Positions 1-7,852 are shown, counted from the first letter of the stretch. The stretch: DNA of 13,269 bases from Candidatus Poseidoniales archaeon (GCA_003602665.1 QQSG01000097.1:1-13269), one strand, 5' to 3'. The notes: generated from the letters alone by a model not told the origin. Translations and numbers: made by a program.

Positions 1-570
1 AAGCTTCCAAACGGTGGTAAGAAGCGCGGAGAGTTTGGATTTAAGGGCGAAATGTTTGCTCTTGCTGAAGAGATTCTCGGCGGTCGTCGTGTTACAGTCC
101 TCTGTGCTGATGGGGAGACCCGTATGGCACGTATACCTGGTAAAATGCGTCGTCGTCAGTGGGTCCGTGAAGGTGACCTGATCATTGTTTGGCCATGGGA
201 TTTCCAAGATTCAAAGGCTGATGTTAAGCATCGTTACACAAAGACTCAGGCTATGTATTTGTCAAGAAAACAAGTTCTCCCAGAAGTCGTTGATATGTTC
301 GGTATGAATGATCGTGTTGATGATGATGATGATGATGATGACCTATTCGGAATCTCTGATGCTCCTGATGTTGTTGAAGAAGACGATGGTGACGATTTAT
401 TCGGAAGTGACGACGATGATGACGATGACGATTTGTTTGGAAGCGATGATGAAGTCGAGGAAGTCGTTGAAGAGCCAATAGCGGTCGAAGAACCTGCAGA
501 AGTTGTTGAACCAGAACCCCTCGATGATGACGATGATGACGACGATGATATCGACGCATTATTTGCTTAA
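1..570 (+). CDS. eif1A: Translation initiation factor aIF1A, 5'-truncated, with long poly-Asp tail
   Basis: Archaeal homologue of eukaryotic eIF1A, an OB-fold factor that binds the A site of the small ribosomal subunit during initiation. The reading frame is open from base 1, reading KLPNGGKKRGEFGF before the first ATG at 52. That ATG lies inside the conserved domain, so the true start is upstream of the window and perhaps 10-25 residues are missing. Family signatures are RIPGKMRRRQWVREGD, then VWPWDFQ and KADVKHRYTKTQ. The domain ends near visible residue 100. Family members are usually about 100-115 aa, but here about 85 more residues follow. They consist of Asp runs (eight or nine in a row) punctuated by LFG, Glu/Val-rich spacers, and a C-terminus reading DIDALFA. 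Eukaryotic eIF1A also has an acidic tail. RIO1 follows 54 bases downstream on the same strand, probably co-transcribed. Identity is secure; the tail's role is unknown. Confidence 0.95.
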   Translation, partial: KLPNGGKKRGEFGFKGEMFALAEEILGGRRVTVLCADGETRMARIPGKMRRRQWVREGDLIIVWPWDFQDSKADVKHRYTKTQAMYLSRKQVLPEVVDMFGMNDRVDDDDDDDDLFGISDAPDVVEEDDGDDLFGSDDDDDDDDLFGSDDEVEEVVEEPIAVEEPAEVVEPEPLDDDDDDDDDIDALFA

Positions 571-624
571 TCATCGGAGGATTGATGTTCCCCCTCAACA
601 AACCCACAACAGGAAGGGTACACC

Positions 625-1620
625 ATGTCTCGTTCAAATGATGATTGGGATGAATTGAGTGAGCGCACTCGGCAACGCCGTAAAACCCACAAGAAGCGTA
701 AGAAAAGGCCAATGTCCCTAGATGATCAAGCCGATGCTGATTTCGATGAACAACATGCTTCCAAGTTTGTAGAAGATCTCGCAGGAAAGAACAGTTCATT
801 CAATTGGATGAAAGATGAGCGAAACAAACGTATGTTCAAGAAAATTGAAAATAGAATCCAAGGAGCTATGGGCACCGGTTCCTATGATTGGGTCGATAGA
901 AGAACATTCGATCAAGTCTTTGACAGACTTACACTAATGTCGCTTTACAAAATGATGAATTCAGGAGTTTTGGATACACTGGATTTCCCAATTGCCCGAG
1001 GAAAAGAAGCTCACGTATTCCACGGAACCGACCCTGATGGCCAATCGGTTGCAGTGAAAATTTTCCATACCTCAAATGCTGTATTCAAAAATCTGATGCA
1101 GTACATAGAGGGTGATCCTCGTTTTGGAGGACTACGTAGACGCCATCGTGATCTTGTCGATATCTGGGTGCGAAAAGAGCATCGAAATTTGACTCGATTG
1201 CATCGCTGGGGGTTACCGGTGCCTCGTCCTCTCGCCATCCAAAAGAATATTCTCATCATGGAATATCTTGGTAGTGAAACACAACCATCTCCTAAACTAC
1301 GAGACGTTCGCGTCGAAAATCCTCAACCAGTATTCGATGAGATGTTGGAGTTTCTTGCTGTTTCTTGGCAGAAGGCAGACTTGGTTCATGGTGATTTTTC
1401 TCCGTACAACATCTTGTGGCATAATGATGCACCTATCGTGATTGATGTTGGACAAGGCGTTATTCAACACCACCCGAAGGCGAAGGAATTCTTGGTACGA
1501 GACGTAACTCGATTGGTTGAATGGGCGAACAAGAACGGTATCGACATAACCTTAGCAGATGCTATGTATGATGTTCTTGAAATGGATTTATCACACGTTC
1601 ATAGAATGGAAGAAGAATGA
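625..1620 (+). CDS. rio1: RIO1-type atypical protein kinase/ATPase
   Basis: RIO1 kinase, 331 aa, a cytoplasmic atypical kinase/ATPase that in eukaryotes acts in the last steps of 40S maturation and is presumed to act on the archaeal 30S. The visible kinase parts are the RIO P-loop ARGKEAHVF (124-132), the ATP-binding lysine in VAVKIF (K145), hinge MEYLG (212-216), catalytic loop HGDFSPYN (D257, N262) and metal-binding IDVGQ (D274). The N-terminal 35 residues are very basic (RRKTHKKRKKRP), opposite in charge to the acidic aIF1A tail encoded just upstream. An AGGAAGGG at 611-618 could serve as ribosome binding site for ATG 625. The fixed-distance promoter element of other genes is absent here, consistent with co-transcription from eif1A. 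The stop lies one base from the stop of the convergent KH gene. Confidence 0.95.
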   Translation: MSRSNDDWDELSERTRQRRKTHKKRKKRPMSLDDQADADFDEQHASKFVEDLAGKNSSFNWMKDERNKRMFKKIENRIQGAMGTGSYDWVDRRTFDQVFDRLTLMSLYKMMNSGVLDTLDFPIARGKEAHVFHGTDPDGQSVAVKIFHTSNAVFKNLMQYIEGDPRFGGLRRRHRDLVDIWVRKEHRNLTRLHRWGLPVPRPLAIQKNILIMEYLGSETQPSPKLRDVRVENPQPVFDEMLEFLAVSWQKADLVHGDFSPYNILWHNDAPIVIDVGQGVIQHHPKAKEFLVRDVTRLVEWANKNGIDITLADAMYDVLEMDLSHVHRMEEE

Positions 1621-1621
1621 T

Positions 1622-2368
1622 TCACTCTTCTTCCCAAACAATGTGTTCATCTTCAGCCATTTCCATCATATCGACAACGGCTTCATCATCTTCAGGATCG
1701 ACTTGGCTTGCTCGTAATCTACGACCTCTTCGCTCAGTAACATCGGCCAATCCAGGAACAAGTCCATCGAAACCAGTCGACGTTTCTTCCTTTGATTCTT
1801 TAGCCACGATGGAGTCCAATGAACGATTATCGAATTTCATGCGCTTTCTACGTCGTTCAAGGAAGGAAAGTACTGTTCCATGTTCTGAGCCACCAGCAAG
1901 CATTTCAACAGCCTGTCTTGCAAGACCAATTCCCTCAGCGTCTCCAACTAGTACGACGGTTGATTTGTAAATTGTAATCTCAACATCGGTCAAGTTTTCA
2001 ATCAAACGACGAACTTTTCCTTGGCTTCCAATGATACGAGCACGTATTCTTCGTTGTTGATGTGAACGCTTACCAACAAAATCTTTCAAATCAACCATTT
2101 CAAAGAAATTCTCATCATCAAGTAAACGAATTGCAGCCATTGGAGCCATTCCACGACCGACTGCTTTGATGACGTCAGGGAATTTTAATGCCTTAATCGG
2201 GTCATATGTGCCTGGTTCGCCCCAGACAACTTCCACATCACCCGTCTCAGAATCAATGTGAAATTCCTTTGCTCCGGATGCATTCCGTAGAGACTTTGCA
2301 GTCGTACCCTTTGAACCGATGAGAACAGCAATTCTGTCCTTTGGAATTCGTGGAAGCCCTTGTCGCAT
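1622..2368 (-). CDS. Two-KH-domain RNA-binding protein, archaeal Pno1/Dim2 homologue
   Basis: RNA-binding protein of 248 aa with two KH domains, each with a GxxG loop: GSKG at 18-21 and GSQG at 114-117. It matches the archaeal Dim2/Pno1 family, which in eukaryotes binds the 3' end of pre-18S rRNA during 40S assembly. The start at 2368 gives MRQGLPRIPKDRIAVLIG, the normal family N-terminus. The frame is open further upstream, but that extension overlaps the neighbouring gene and looks unlike the family. TTGAAAA sits at -30 to -24 from this ATG, so the gene may have its own leaderless promoter despite following the surface-protein gene by 26 bases. After the second KH domain comes a basic stretch (ERRRKRMKF), then an acidic tail of about 60 residues ending EDEHIVWEEE. 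In many archaea this gene is collinear with eif1A and rio1; here it is inverted and tail to tail with rio1. Confidence 0.92.
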   Translation of the reverse strand: MRQGLPRIPKDRIAVLIGSKGTTAKSLRNASGAKEFHIDSETGDVEVVWGEPGTYDPIKALKFPDVIKAVGRGMAPMAAIRLLDDENFFEMVDLKDFVGKRSHQQRRIRARIIGSQGKVRRLIENLTDVEITIYKSTVVLVGDAEGIGLARQAVEMLAGGSEHGTVLSFLERRRKRMKFDNRSLDSIVAKESKEETSTGFDGLVPGLADVTERRGRRLRASQVDPEDDEAVVDMMEMAEDEHIVWEEE

Positions 2369-2391
2369 GATTACCACCCACCAGCCGATGT

Positions 2392-2398
2392 TTTTCAA
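2392..2398 (-). promoter_or_regulatory. TATA-like element for the KH-domain gene
   Basis: TTGAAAA at -30 to -24 from the ATG at 2368, overlapping the stop codon of the upstream surface-protein gene. The position matches the heptamers before other genes in the window. It suggests a separate, leaderless transcript in addition to any read-through. Confidence 0.4.
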
Positions 2399-4197
2399 TC
2401 CCGCTGTTGAAGCCATGCTACGACAAAGCCAGCACAAAGGAGTGCAATCATGGTTGGGGCAAACGATGGAACAAGGCCAGGGGATGAGACGTCAGCACCT
2501 GTTACAACCATGTAATGGTCGTTGTTTATCTCACTGTTTTCATCGATGAGATTTGAAGGATCAATACGCACGCGCAGGTCATATTGCCCTGTATTTGGAA
2601 CGGTGTAATTCCATGTTAGATATGCCACGCCCGTACCAAGGGAACCTGCAAGAAGTGTTTGTGCTTGCATAACAGTCCACTCTGTTGCGGCATTACGATC
2701 GGCAGGAGCAGCCTCTAAAATCACAGCCACTGATCCGGGATACGCCTTGTTGGAACGGATTTCGCCAGAGATTGTGATGTTACCAAACGTATCTCCAGGT
2801 CGGACAACCAGTTTGTTAACGTCCGTTTCAGTTACGTTCCAATAGAGGTCGAGCCCAGGCATAACCTGAAATGCTCTCGGTTCAGTTGTTTCACTGTTCC
2901 CTGCTTCGTCAACAACGGTCGCTCTTAGCATGAGGTACTGACGAGATTTTGTTGCCCAATTTGCTAGTGCAAGGTCTCTATCAAGGCCCGAACCTGGAAC
3001 TTCAAGCCATTGACCTGAGAGGTCTGGTGTCAGGCCAACACCGTTCAAATCAAATCCATATTCCAATGATATTTCAGTTTCGTCGATGCCTGAGAGTAAG
3101 TCATAAGCTGCGAAAGAAATGTTTGCTTGTCCAACAAGGTCGGTTGTAAGTGCATCAACAGTCCAACCCACCATTTCAGGAATGGTGGTGTCGACTTGAA
3201 CAGTTGCAGTAATTGTGTTTCCAACGTTACCAACCTTATCCGTCGCTCGTAATTCGAGTGTATGATTTCCCTCTCCGAGCGTAATTGAATGTGTATTCGT
3301 GGTGACAACAGTCCATGTTCCAGAATCGATTCTTAGTTCAACAGTCTCAACGCCAGATCCAGTTCCATCATTTGCACCATCTAAAATCCCAGAAAGTTCC
3401 ACATCAGTAGATGATTGCCATGTTGAACCGCTTCCTACTGTGATGGAAGACATGGTTGGTCCAGTTCTGTCGATACCAATGAATAGCGTTGAGGTGTTAC
3501 TCAATCCCGAATCGTCGTAAACAGTAAGTCTTGGATTCCAAGTTCCTTCAGAAAAACTTCCGCTTGACCAATCCCAGCCGTATGTTAGGCTCGATGGGCC
3601 ATCTGTAGAAGGGGATCCTGGTCCAGGGACATTTTGTAGAGTTGCTCTGTTGAAATCGTCATCAGAAACACCGTATCGGAATTCTAAGGTCCCTGTCTCT
3701 GCAATACTAAACCATGCTCGGTCAGCACTACTTGTTCCAGACCCAACTTCTGGAGATAGAACAGTGAATGCAGTAATGTCAGGTACGTGATTATCGATTG
3801 TGAACTCTCCTGTTGTGGTTAATGTAGAATCGTCAACATCAGTATCCCAGCCAGTAGCACGCATTGTGTATGTTCCATTCGATACCGAAGTGGAATCAAA
3901 ATTAAACAGCCAAGGTGTGCCTGTGAGGTTTGTGAGTGTAGAATAAGATCCCCCTTGTGTTGCAATTTCAACCAAGATTGAATCGATGGTTCCGGTGCCT
4001 GAAATACTGAAGGTAACCGTCTTCAGTCCTGTAACGGATTCAGATTGAATTGGACCATTTGAGAAGGTGATGCTCGCTGCTGATGAGGAGTGTATTACCG
4101 CCTCTTCTTCAAGATGCAAATCGTTGTCGATGTCAAGTGGGAAAATGGAAATGAGCAAGAGGGAAATGATGCCGATTGCAACCGCTCTGCCTCCCAT
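2395..4197 (-). CDS. Secreted/surface Ig-like and CARDB repeat protein with C-terminal membrane anchor
   Basis: Probable exported surface protein of 600 aa, not assignable to a named gene. From ATG 4197 it starts MGGR followed by a hydrophobic signal segment (about 5-20). Several beta-sandwich Ig-like repeats follow, with IDNHVPDI, IDRTGPTM and VDTTIPEM marking domain starts and the typical LRATDKVGN and ATVVDEAGN strands. A CARDB-like domain at about 455-565 ends LRVRIDPSNLIDENSEINND. The C-terminus is SPGLVPSF, a hydrophobic helix (about 579-596) and QQRD. This layout resembles archaeal C-terminal sorting tags but lacks a canonical PGF. A TTG at 4227 would add ten residues; I prefer 4197 because TTGAAGG lies exactly at -30 to -24 from it and the TTG falls inside that element. 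An AAGGGAGGT at 4216-4224 is too far from 4197 for an ordinary Shine-Dalgarno. The gene is divergent from the 939-aa surface protein. Confidence 0.82.
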   Translation of the reverse strand: MGGRAVAIGIISLLLISIFPLDIDNDLHLEEEAVIHSSSAASITFSNGPIQSESVTGLKTVTFSISGTGTIDSILVEIATQGGSYSTLTNLTGTPWLFNFDSTSVSNGTYTMRATGWDTDVDDSTLTTTGEFTIDNHVPDITAFTVLSPEVGSGTSSADRAWFSIAETGTLEFRYGVSDDDFNRATLQNVPGPGSPSTDGPSSLTYGWDWSSGSFSEGTWNPRLTVYDDSGLSNTSTLFIGIDRTGPTMSSITVGSGSTWQSSTDVELSGILDGANDGTGSGVETVELRIDSGTWTVVTTNTHSITLGEGNHTLELRATDKVGNVGNTITATVQVDTTIPEMVGWTVDALTTDLVGQANISFAAYDLLSGIDETEISLEYGFDLNGVGLTPDLSGQWLEVPGSGLDRDLALANWATKSRQYLMLRATVVDEAGNSETTEPRAFQVMPGLDLYWNVTETDVNKLVVRPGDTFGNITISGEIRSNKAYPGSVAVILEAAPADRNAATEWTVMQAQTLLAGSLGTGVAYLTWNYTVPNTGQYDLRVRIDPSNLIDENSEINNDHYMVVTGADVSSPGLVPSFAPTMIALLCAGFVVAWLQQRD

Positions 4198-4220
4198 GCT
4201 TTTGTTACAGATGCGACCTC

Positions 4221-4227
4221 CCTTCAA
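4221..4227 (-). promoter_or_regulatory. TATA-like element for the 600-aa surface protein
   Basis: TTGAAGG at -30 to -24 from ATG 4197, in the same register as the elements before the other transcript-heading genes. It supports 4197 over the upstream TTG as the start. Confidence 0.4.
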
Positions 4228-4283
4228 ATCTCCCCTTCTATCAGGAGGTTTTCTGACAACTTTTTGGGTTCTGATGAGATGGG

Positions 4284-4290
4284 TTCAAGT
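4284..4290 (+). promoter_or_regulatory. TATA-like element for the 939-aa membrane protein
   Basis: TTCAAGT at -30 to -24 from ATG 4314. With the element at 4221-4227 on the other strand it makes the 116-bp spacer 4198-4313 a compact divergent promoter region. The spacer also carries the short inverted repeat TCAG/CTGA at 4241-4256. Confidence 0.45.
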
Positions 4291-4313
4291 GCTTTGCATG
4301 ACGTGGGAAAAGC

Positions 4314-7133
4314 ATGGCAAGAGGGGCGTATGTAGTCTGCTGTGTATTGCTGATGATGACTTCTTTGGTTCCAACCTCAGTTAGTTCATACGATAGTGGT
4401 GGTATTCAGTCCTCAGATTCCACTCTTAGTATCCTACCTGCAAGCCCTACTGCAGGTGGCTCAATTACAGGTTCGTTGACGCTTCAGAATACGAATTCAG
4501 AAAAGGCGTTTAATGTAGAATACTCATTCTACAGCAACGGGATTGCCATTGACAATCGTCTCATTACAAATACAGTCAACATCGAAGCGAACGATTTCCA
4601 AACCGTTACAGCACAGTGGGACAATCTTGTCGAAGGTGAAAACAAACTCTGGGTTTCATATTCGTACAATGGACAAACGACAGTCGAGTTCTATCATTCC
4701 TTCACTGTACTGGGATTGCCGAACCTCAGAGTAATGGAAACAATTCTCACCCCTAGTGCTGATATTCACTCTGGCGACATAATTTCATTGAGTGCTAAGG
4801 TGGCGAATATAGGCTCAGTCGATGCTCAAGCATCGTATCTTGGTATCAATTATCCAGGATCGATTACAGATGTAGAACTTCAAACTCCAGCAATAAATGC
4901 TAGTGAATACGCGTGGGTCAACACGACTTTCACTGCACCTGTTTCCGGTTCTTATGATCTCATTCTAACTCCAGATGCTCGAGACGAGGTACTGGAATCA
5001 ACCGAACAAGGGAAAGACGAAATCGTTCAGTTTGTTGTAGAACCAAGAATGGATCTATCGCATGTTGGCGAGATACTTATCGTACCAACAGAAGGTTCTC
5101 TCACCGGCCCTTGGGCTGTTTCAGGGACAATCGCAAGAGAATCTGGAGAAGGAACTCTTGAAGTTCCAATGGTCATTGAACTAAAGGAAGGTGCATCCAT
5201 TGTACGTTCACTCCAACCGTTTTCAGTCAGTGTCTTTGGAACAGGATATTCTCAGCATGCTTGGACAAGTTCAATCGAGAGTGCCAACATTGCCGGTTTG
5301 AGTAATGGCCAATATTCTCTTGTTGCTCGTATCGATCCGTTCCAGACGGGTGGATTTGTGCAAGAGAGCACCGAAAATGATGACCATGTGACAACGTTTA
5401 CTCTTCCTGAAATACCGGATGTTTATGTTGACCCCCTTGCATTACCTAACCTGACTTCAGTCTCCGCTGGTTTCCCGATTGATTGGTCGATGACTGCCAC
5501 CAATACAGGAGACATATCAGTAGGTGGTAATTTCCTCTACACATGGGAAGGTCAATCCCTCCAATCTGGCCTTATCACGCTCCAATCAGGTAGCAGTTAT
5601 ACCTACACTGTATCCTTGTCAACTTTGTTGGGTGCTCACACAGCGGAACTCGATGTTCAATGGCAACCATCTGCTAATTCATATGATCGAGATCCAGCGA
5701 ATAGTCGTGCTTCAGGATCTGTTCTTGTCGAAGCAAATTTACAGCTTGAATGGGATGAGGATACCCAAGTACTGCTTGACAAGGATGGTGAGTTAGCAAC
5801 CTTCCCACTTGACTCAGGAGAAGAATACACACTCACTCTTTCCTTGAAATCAACTCGAGGTTCAGGTGACGTCTCTATCACATGCAAAGACAGCCAAACG
5901 ACATGGTCAGTTTCAGAGATTGTCATTGAAAATCCTGGGGACCGAGAAGATGTATCTTGTACATTCAAAGCTTCAGGAAAGTTGACAATCGTTCAACTCG
6001 TTCACTCTCCATCTTCAACCATGACCACCACCTTTGAGCGTTCTTACTCAACGGCCTTCGTCGATGGTGGAGGTAACGCAAACGAAGAGAATAGCGGCAC
6101 AGGAACTGCGGTTCTAATGTTCATCGGAGCACTTGTACTCATTGGATTCCTTGTAGGTGCAATTCTGCTAACAAGAGATAGCGAAGATGAGGTGGAACGA
6201 GATATTTTCAATTACTGTCCTGCATGTGACGGCGAACTTGAAGGTGATGAAAACCGTTGCCCGCATTGCTCATTCAACCTTCGAAAAGCCCGTTCTCAAT
6301 TCCACGAATGTTCTGCATGCGGTGAATCAGTACCAGATCTCATGGAGAATTGCCCGTATTGTGGAACAGAGCAAGATGTGAGTTCATATTTCGAGCGACG
6401 AGAACGTCGCATTCGTGAAGTTCCAGAAGAAAAGGAACTGGTTTCACTCCCAGAAGAAGATGAAAACGAAATTGTCAGTGGTACCGAAGATTTCGCTTCT
6501 GCTGTCAAAGAATTTGGTTACGATGAAGATAATCTTGAAGACGAGTGGGATGAGAATGTTGTTGCTGCTGAAGAAGAAGTTACTGCTGCATATGACCGAA
6601 GATATGCAGATGAGATCTCGATGGAAGATATGACCGATGAGGAAATTGCTGAAATGGAGAATCAGGTTGTTACAACTCTTAAGACGGCTAAGGAAGCATT
6701 CGAAGGTCATGATTTGGATGCATTCTTGCCAACAAAAGATACGATGAAGACGCTCAAAGATGACGGAACTGACAAAGACGGCGATGCATGGAATACACTC
6801 TCTGCAAGTGATGCTGACATCAGGGAGGACTTGTTCGAAATCACTGGTGAAGAGGGTGTATTGCCTGGTGACAAAGTTGTTGTTGGTATGGGCTTGACAG
6901 ACAGTTCACTTGCAGGTAATGAGATTACTGAGGCTTCGCACAATTTCTCCGTTGAAGATGATTCCAAACCGCTTTCAAAGGATTCAGATGAACCGAAGAA
7001 GGCGGCAAAACCGCGTCGACGTCCACGTCGAAAGACAGAATCCGCTAAGGAGACTGCAGATTGTGGAGCCTGTGGTGCAGTCATTGCAGCAGATGCAAAT
7101 GAATGTCCAACCTGCGGTGCTAAGTTCGAATGA
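4314..7133 (+). CDS. CARDB-domain membrane protein with three cytoplasmic zinc ribbons
   Basis: Type I membrane protein of 939 aa; family not named here. The signal peptide covers about 1-25 (MARGAYVVCCVLLMMTSLVP, cleavage likely after SVSS). The extracellular part has beta-sandwich domains, including a clear CARDB domain from about 135 (LPNLRVMETILTPSADIHSGD) to 245, two or three similar repeats, and a Cys pair (ITCKDS and DVSCTF) that could form a disulphide. One transmembrane helix spans about 599-619, followed by TRDSEDEVERD. The cytoplasmic part has two CxxC-CxxC zinc ribbons (C635/C638/C649/C652 and C666/C669/C680/C683), an acidic low-complexity region, a basic stretch (about 901-907) and a third zinc ribbon at the C-terminus (C917/C920/C931/C934). 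It may couple surface binding to a cytoplasmic protein or nucleic-acid contact, but this is inference. It diverges from the 600-aa surface protein, suggesting coordinated expression. Confidence 0.88.
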   Translation: MARGAYVVCCVLLMMTSLVPTSVSSYDSGGIQSSDSTLSILPASPTAGGSITGSLTLQNTNSEKAFNVEYSFYSNGIAIDNRLITNTVNIEANDFQTVTAQWDNLVEGENKLWVSYSYNGQTTVEFYHSFTVLGLPNLRVMETILTPSADIHSGDIISLSAKVANIGSVDAQASYLGINYPGSITDVELQTPAINASEYAWVNTTFTAPVSGSYDLILTPDARDEVLESTEQGKDEIVQFVVEPRMDLSHVGEILIVPTEGSLTGPWAVSGTIARESGEGTLEVPMVIELKEGASIVRSLQPFSVSVFGTGYSQHAWTSSIESANIAGLSNGQYSLVARIDPFQTGGFVQESTENDDHVTTFTLPEIPDVYVDPLALPNLTSVSAGFPIDWSMTATNTGDISVGGNFLYTWEGQSLQSGLITLQSGSSYTYTVSLSTLLGAHTAELDVQWQPSANSYDRDPANSRASGSVLVEANLQLEWDEDTQVLLDKDGELATFPLDSGEEYTLTLSLKSTRGSGDVSITCKDSQTTWSVSEIVIENPGDREDVSCTFKASGKLTIVQLVHSPSSTMTTTFERSYSTAFVDGGGNANEENSGTGTAVLMFIGALVLIGFLVGAILLTRDSEDEVERDIFNYCPACDGELEGDENRCPHCSFNLRKARSQFHECSACGESVPDLMENCPYCGTEQDVSSYFERRERRIREVPEEKELVSLPEEDENEIVSGTEDFASAVKEFGYDEDNLEDEWDENVVAAEEEVTAAYDRRYADEISMEDMTDEEIAEMENQVVTTLKTAKEAFEGHDLDAFLPTKDTMKTLKDDGTDKDGDAWNTLSASDADIREDLFEITGEEGVLPGDKVVVGMGLTDSSLAGNEITEASHNFSVEDDSKPLSKDSDEPKKAAKPRRRPRRKTESAKETADCGACGAVIAADANECPTCGAKFE

Positions 7134-7303
7134 AGTAAGTGAATTGCTTGAGAATAACGCCTGTCAGCACTCATAGGGTTCGTCATCGCTTTCGCTCGGT
7201 CCGATTTCGCTTCATTCAGGCAATGTGTGACACAAGAATCTCACGTTTGAACACTTCCCCTTTCGGCGCGCTTTTCATATTCTTGTGTATGCTGGGGGTG
7301 TCT
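7134..7303. other. 170-bp intergenic spacer before the lipoprotein gene
   Basis: An open frame runs through this spacer from 7139 into the lipoprotein gene, but its translation is Arg-rich and unlike a signal peptide, so I treat it as non-coding. The only signal seen is a promoter-like element near its 3' end and a GGGGGTG at 7294-7300. No terminator hairpin or RNA gene is apparent. Confidence 0.5.
7274..7280 (+). promoter_or_regulatory. TATA-like element for the lipoprotein gene
   Basis: TTCATAT (preceded by TT) at -30 to -24 from ATG 7304. It supports 7304 as a leaderless start over the longer open frame from 7139 and the internal ATG at 7316. Confidence 0.4.
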
Positions 7304-7852
7304 ATGCAGCATCGAATGCTCGCCGCTTTTGTCGCATTGACAATGCTGCTTGTTTCATCGTCAGGATGCTTAGGTTTGCTCCAAGGAAGGGAGTATATGG
7401 AACACCTTCGAGATGATCCGGTTGAATCAGAATCCTTTGCTCCTCTTTCCATTGAGCACACGTTTGTAAACGTGCAACAAGAAACTTGGGACGAAGATTT
7501 TCCCATTGACTCTGCTGTAACTGAAATATCTGTTTACTTCAAAGCTTCATTTTTCCTTTCAGATTTGACTGATGACTTCGCTCTTGAACCACGATATGTC
7601 GATGTCTTGATCAAGGATTCAAACGGAAACGAGATGTGGTCTAAGAGAACGACGACAACAGAAAGTACGCTTGAAGAAAAGATTGAGCCACAAGAGAATG
7701 GTAAATTCATATCAGGTGATTGGAACGTATTTATTGAAGCAAGTGGAGGAGGTTTAGCAGGAATTGGAGAAGACAGTTTCCTAATGACAATTACCGTTAC
7801 CAGAACGTGTATTGAGTTTCCACAAGCCGATGGCGAATGCATTACTCTTTGA
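7304..7852 (+). CDS. Small putative lipoprotein, function unknown
   Basis: Predicted exported protein of 182 aa with no recognised family. From ATG 7304 the N-terminus is MQHRMLAAFVALTMLLVSSSGCLG: a short basic n-region, a hydrophobic core and a Cys at residue 22 after SSG. This resembles a lipobox, though Ser rather than Leu is at -3. The rest has alternating beta-strand character, for example RYVDVLIKDSNGNEMWSKR and SGDWNVFIEASGGG, suggesting one compact beta-sandwich domain. It ends TCIEFPQADGEC, whose two Cys may pair. The upstream extension to 7139 is rejected on composition. It follows the 939-aa surface protein on the same strand after 170 bases but appears to have its own promoter. 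Its last 11 bases overlap the end of the convergent nuclease gene. Confidence 0.75.
   Translation: MQHRMLAAFVALTMLLVSSSGCLGLLQGREYMEHLRDDPVESESFAPLSIEHTFVNVQQETWDEDFPIDSAVTEISVYFKASFFLSDLTDDFALEPRYVDVLIKDSNGNEMWSKRTTTTESTLEEKIEPQENGKFISGDWNVFIEASGGGLAGIGEDSFLMTITVTRTCIEFPQADGECITL

Noticed and set aside
52..570. aIF1A starting at ATG 52
   Set aside because: The frame is open to base 1 and its upstream codons match the family's N-terminal beta strand, so the gene is truncated by the window edge.
251..799. 182-aa His/Arg-rich frame on the minus strand
   Set aside because: It is the reverse-strand reading of the GAT/GAC repeats encoding the aIF1A poly-Asp tail and runs into RIO1; it has no protein-like composition.
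2369..2437. 23-residue N-terminal extension of the KH protein
   Set aside because: It overlaps the surface-protein gene, is unlike the family N-terminus, and the ATG at 2368 gives the expected start.
4228..4256. TTG 4227 as start of the 600-aa surface protein, with GGGGAG upstream
   Set aside because: Possible, but the TTG lies inside the TATA-like element of ATG 4197, and the shorter form has a cleaner signal peptide.
5657..5968. Minus-strand frames inside the 939-aa gene
   Set aside because: These are shadows of a well-supported coding frame and have no start signals or recognisable domains.
7139..7303. N-terminal extension of the lipoprotein frame
   Set aside because: It is Arg-rich and would bury the signal peptide and lipobox; the promoter-like element supports 7304.
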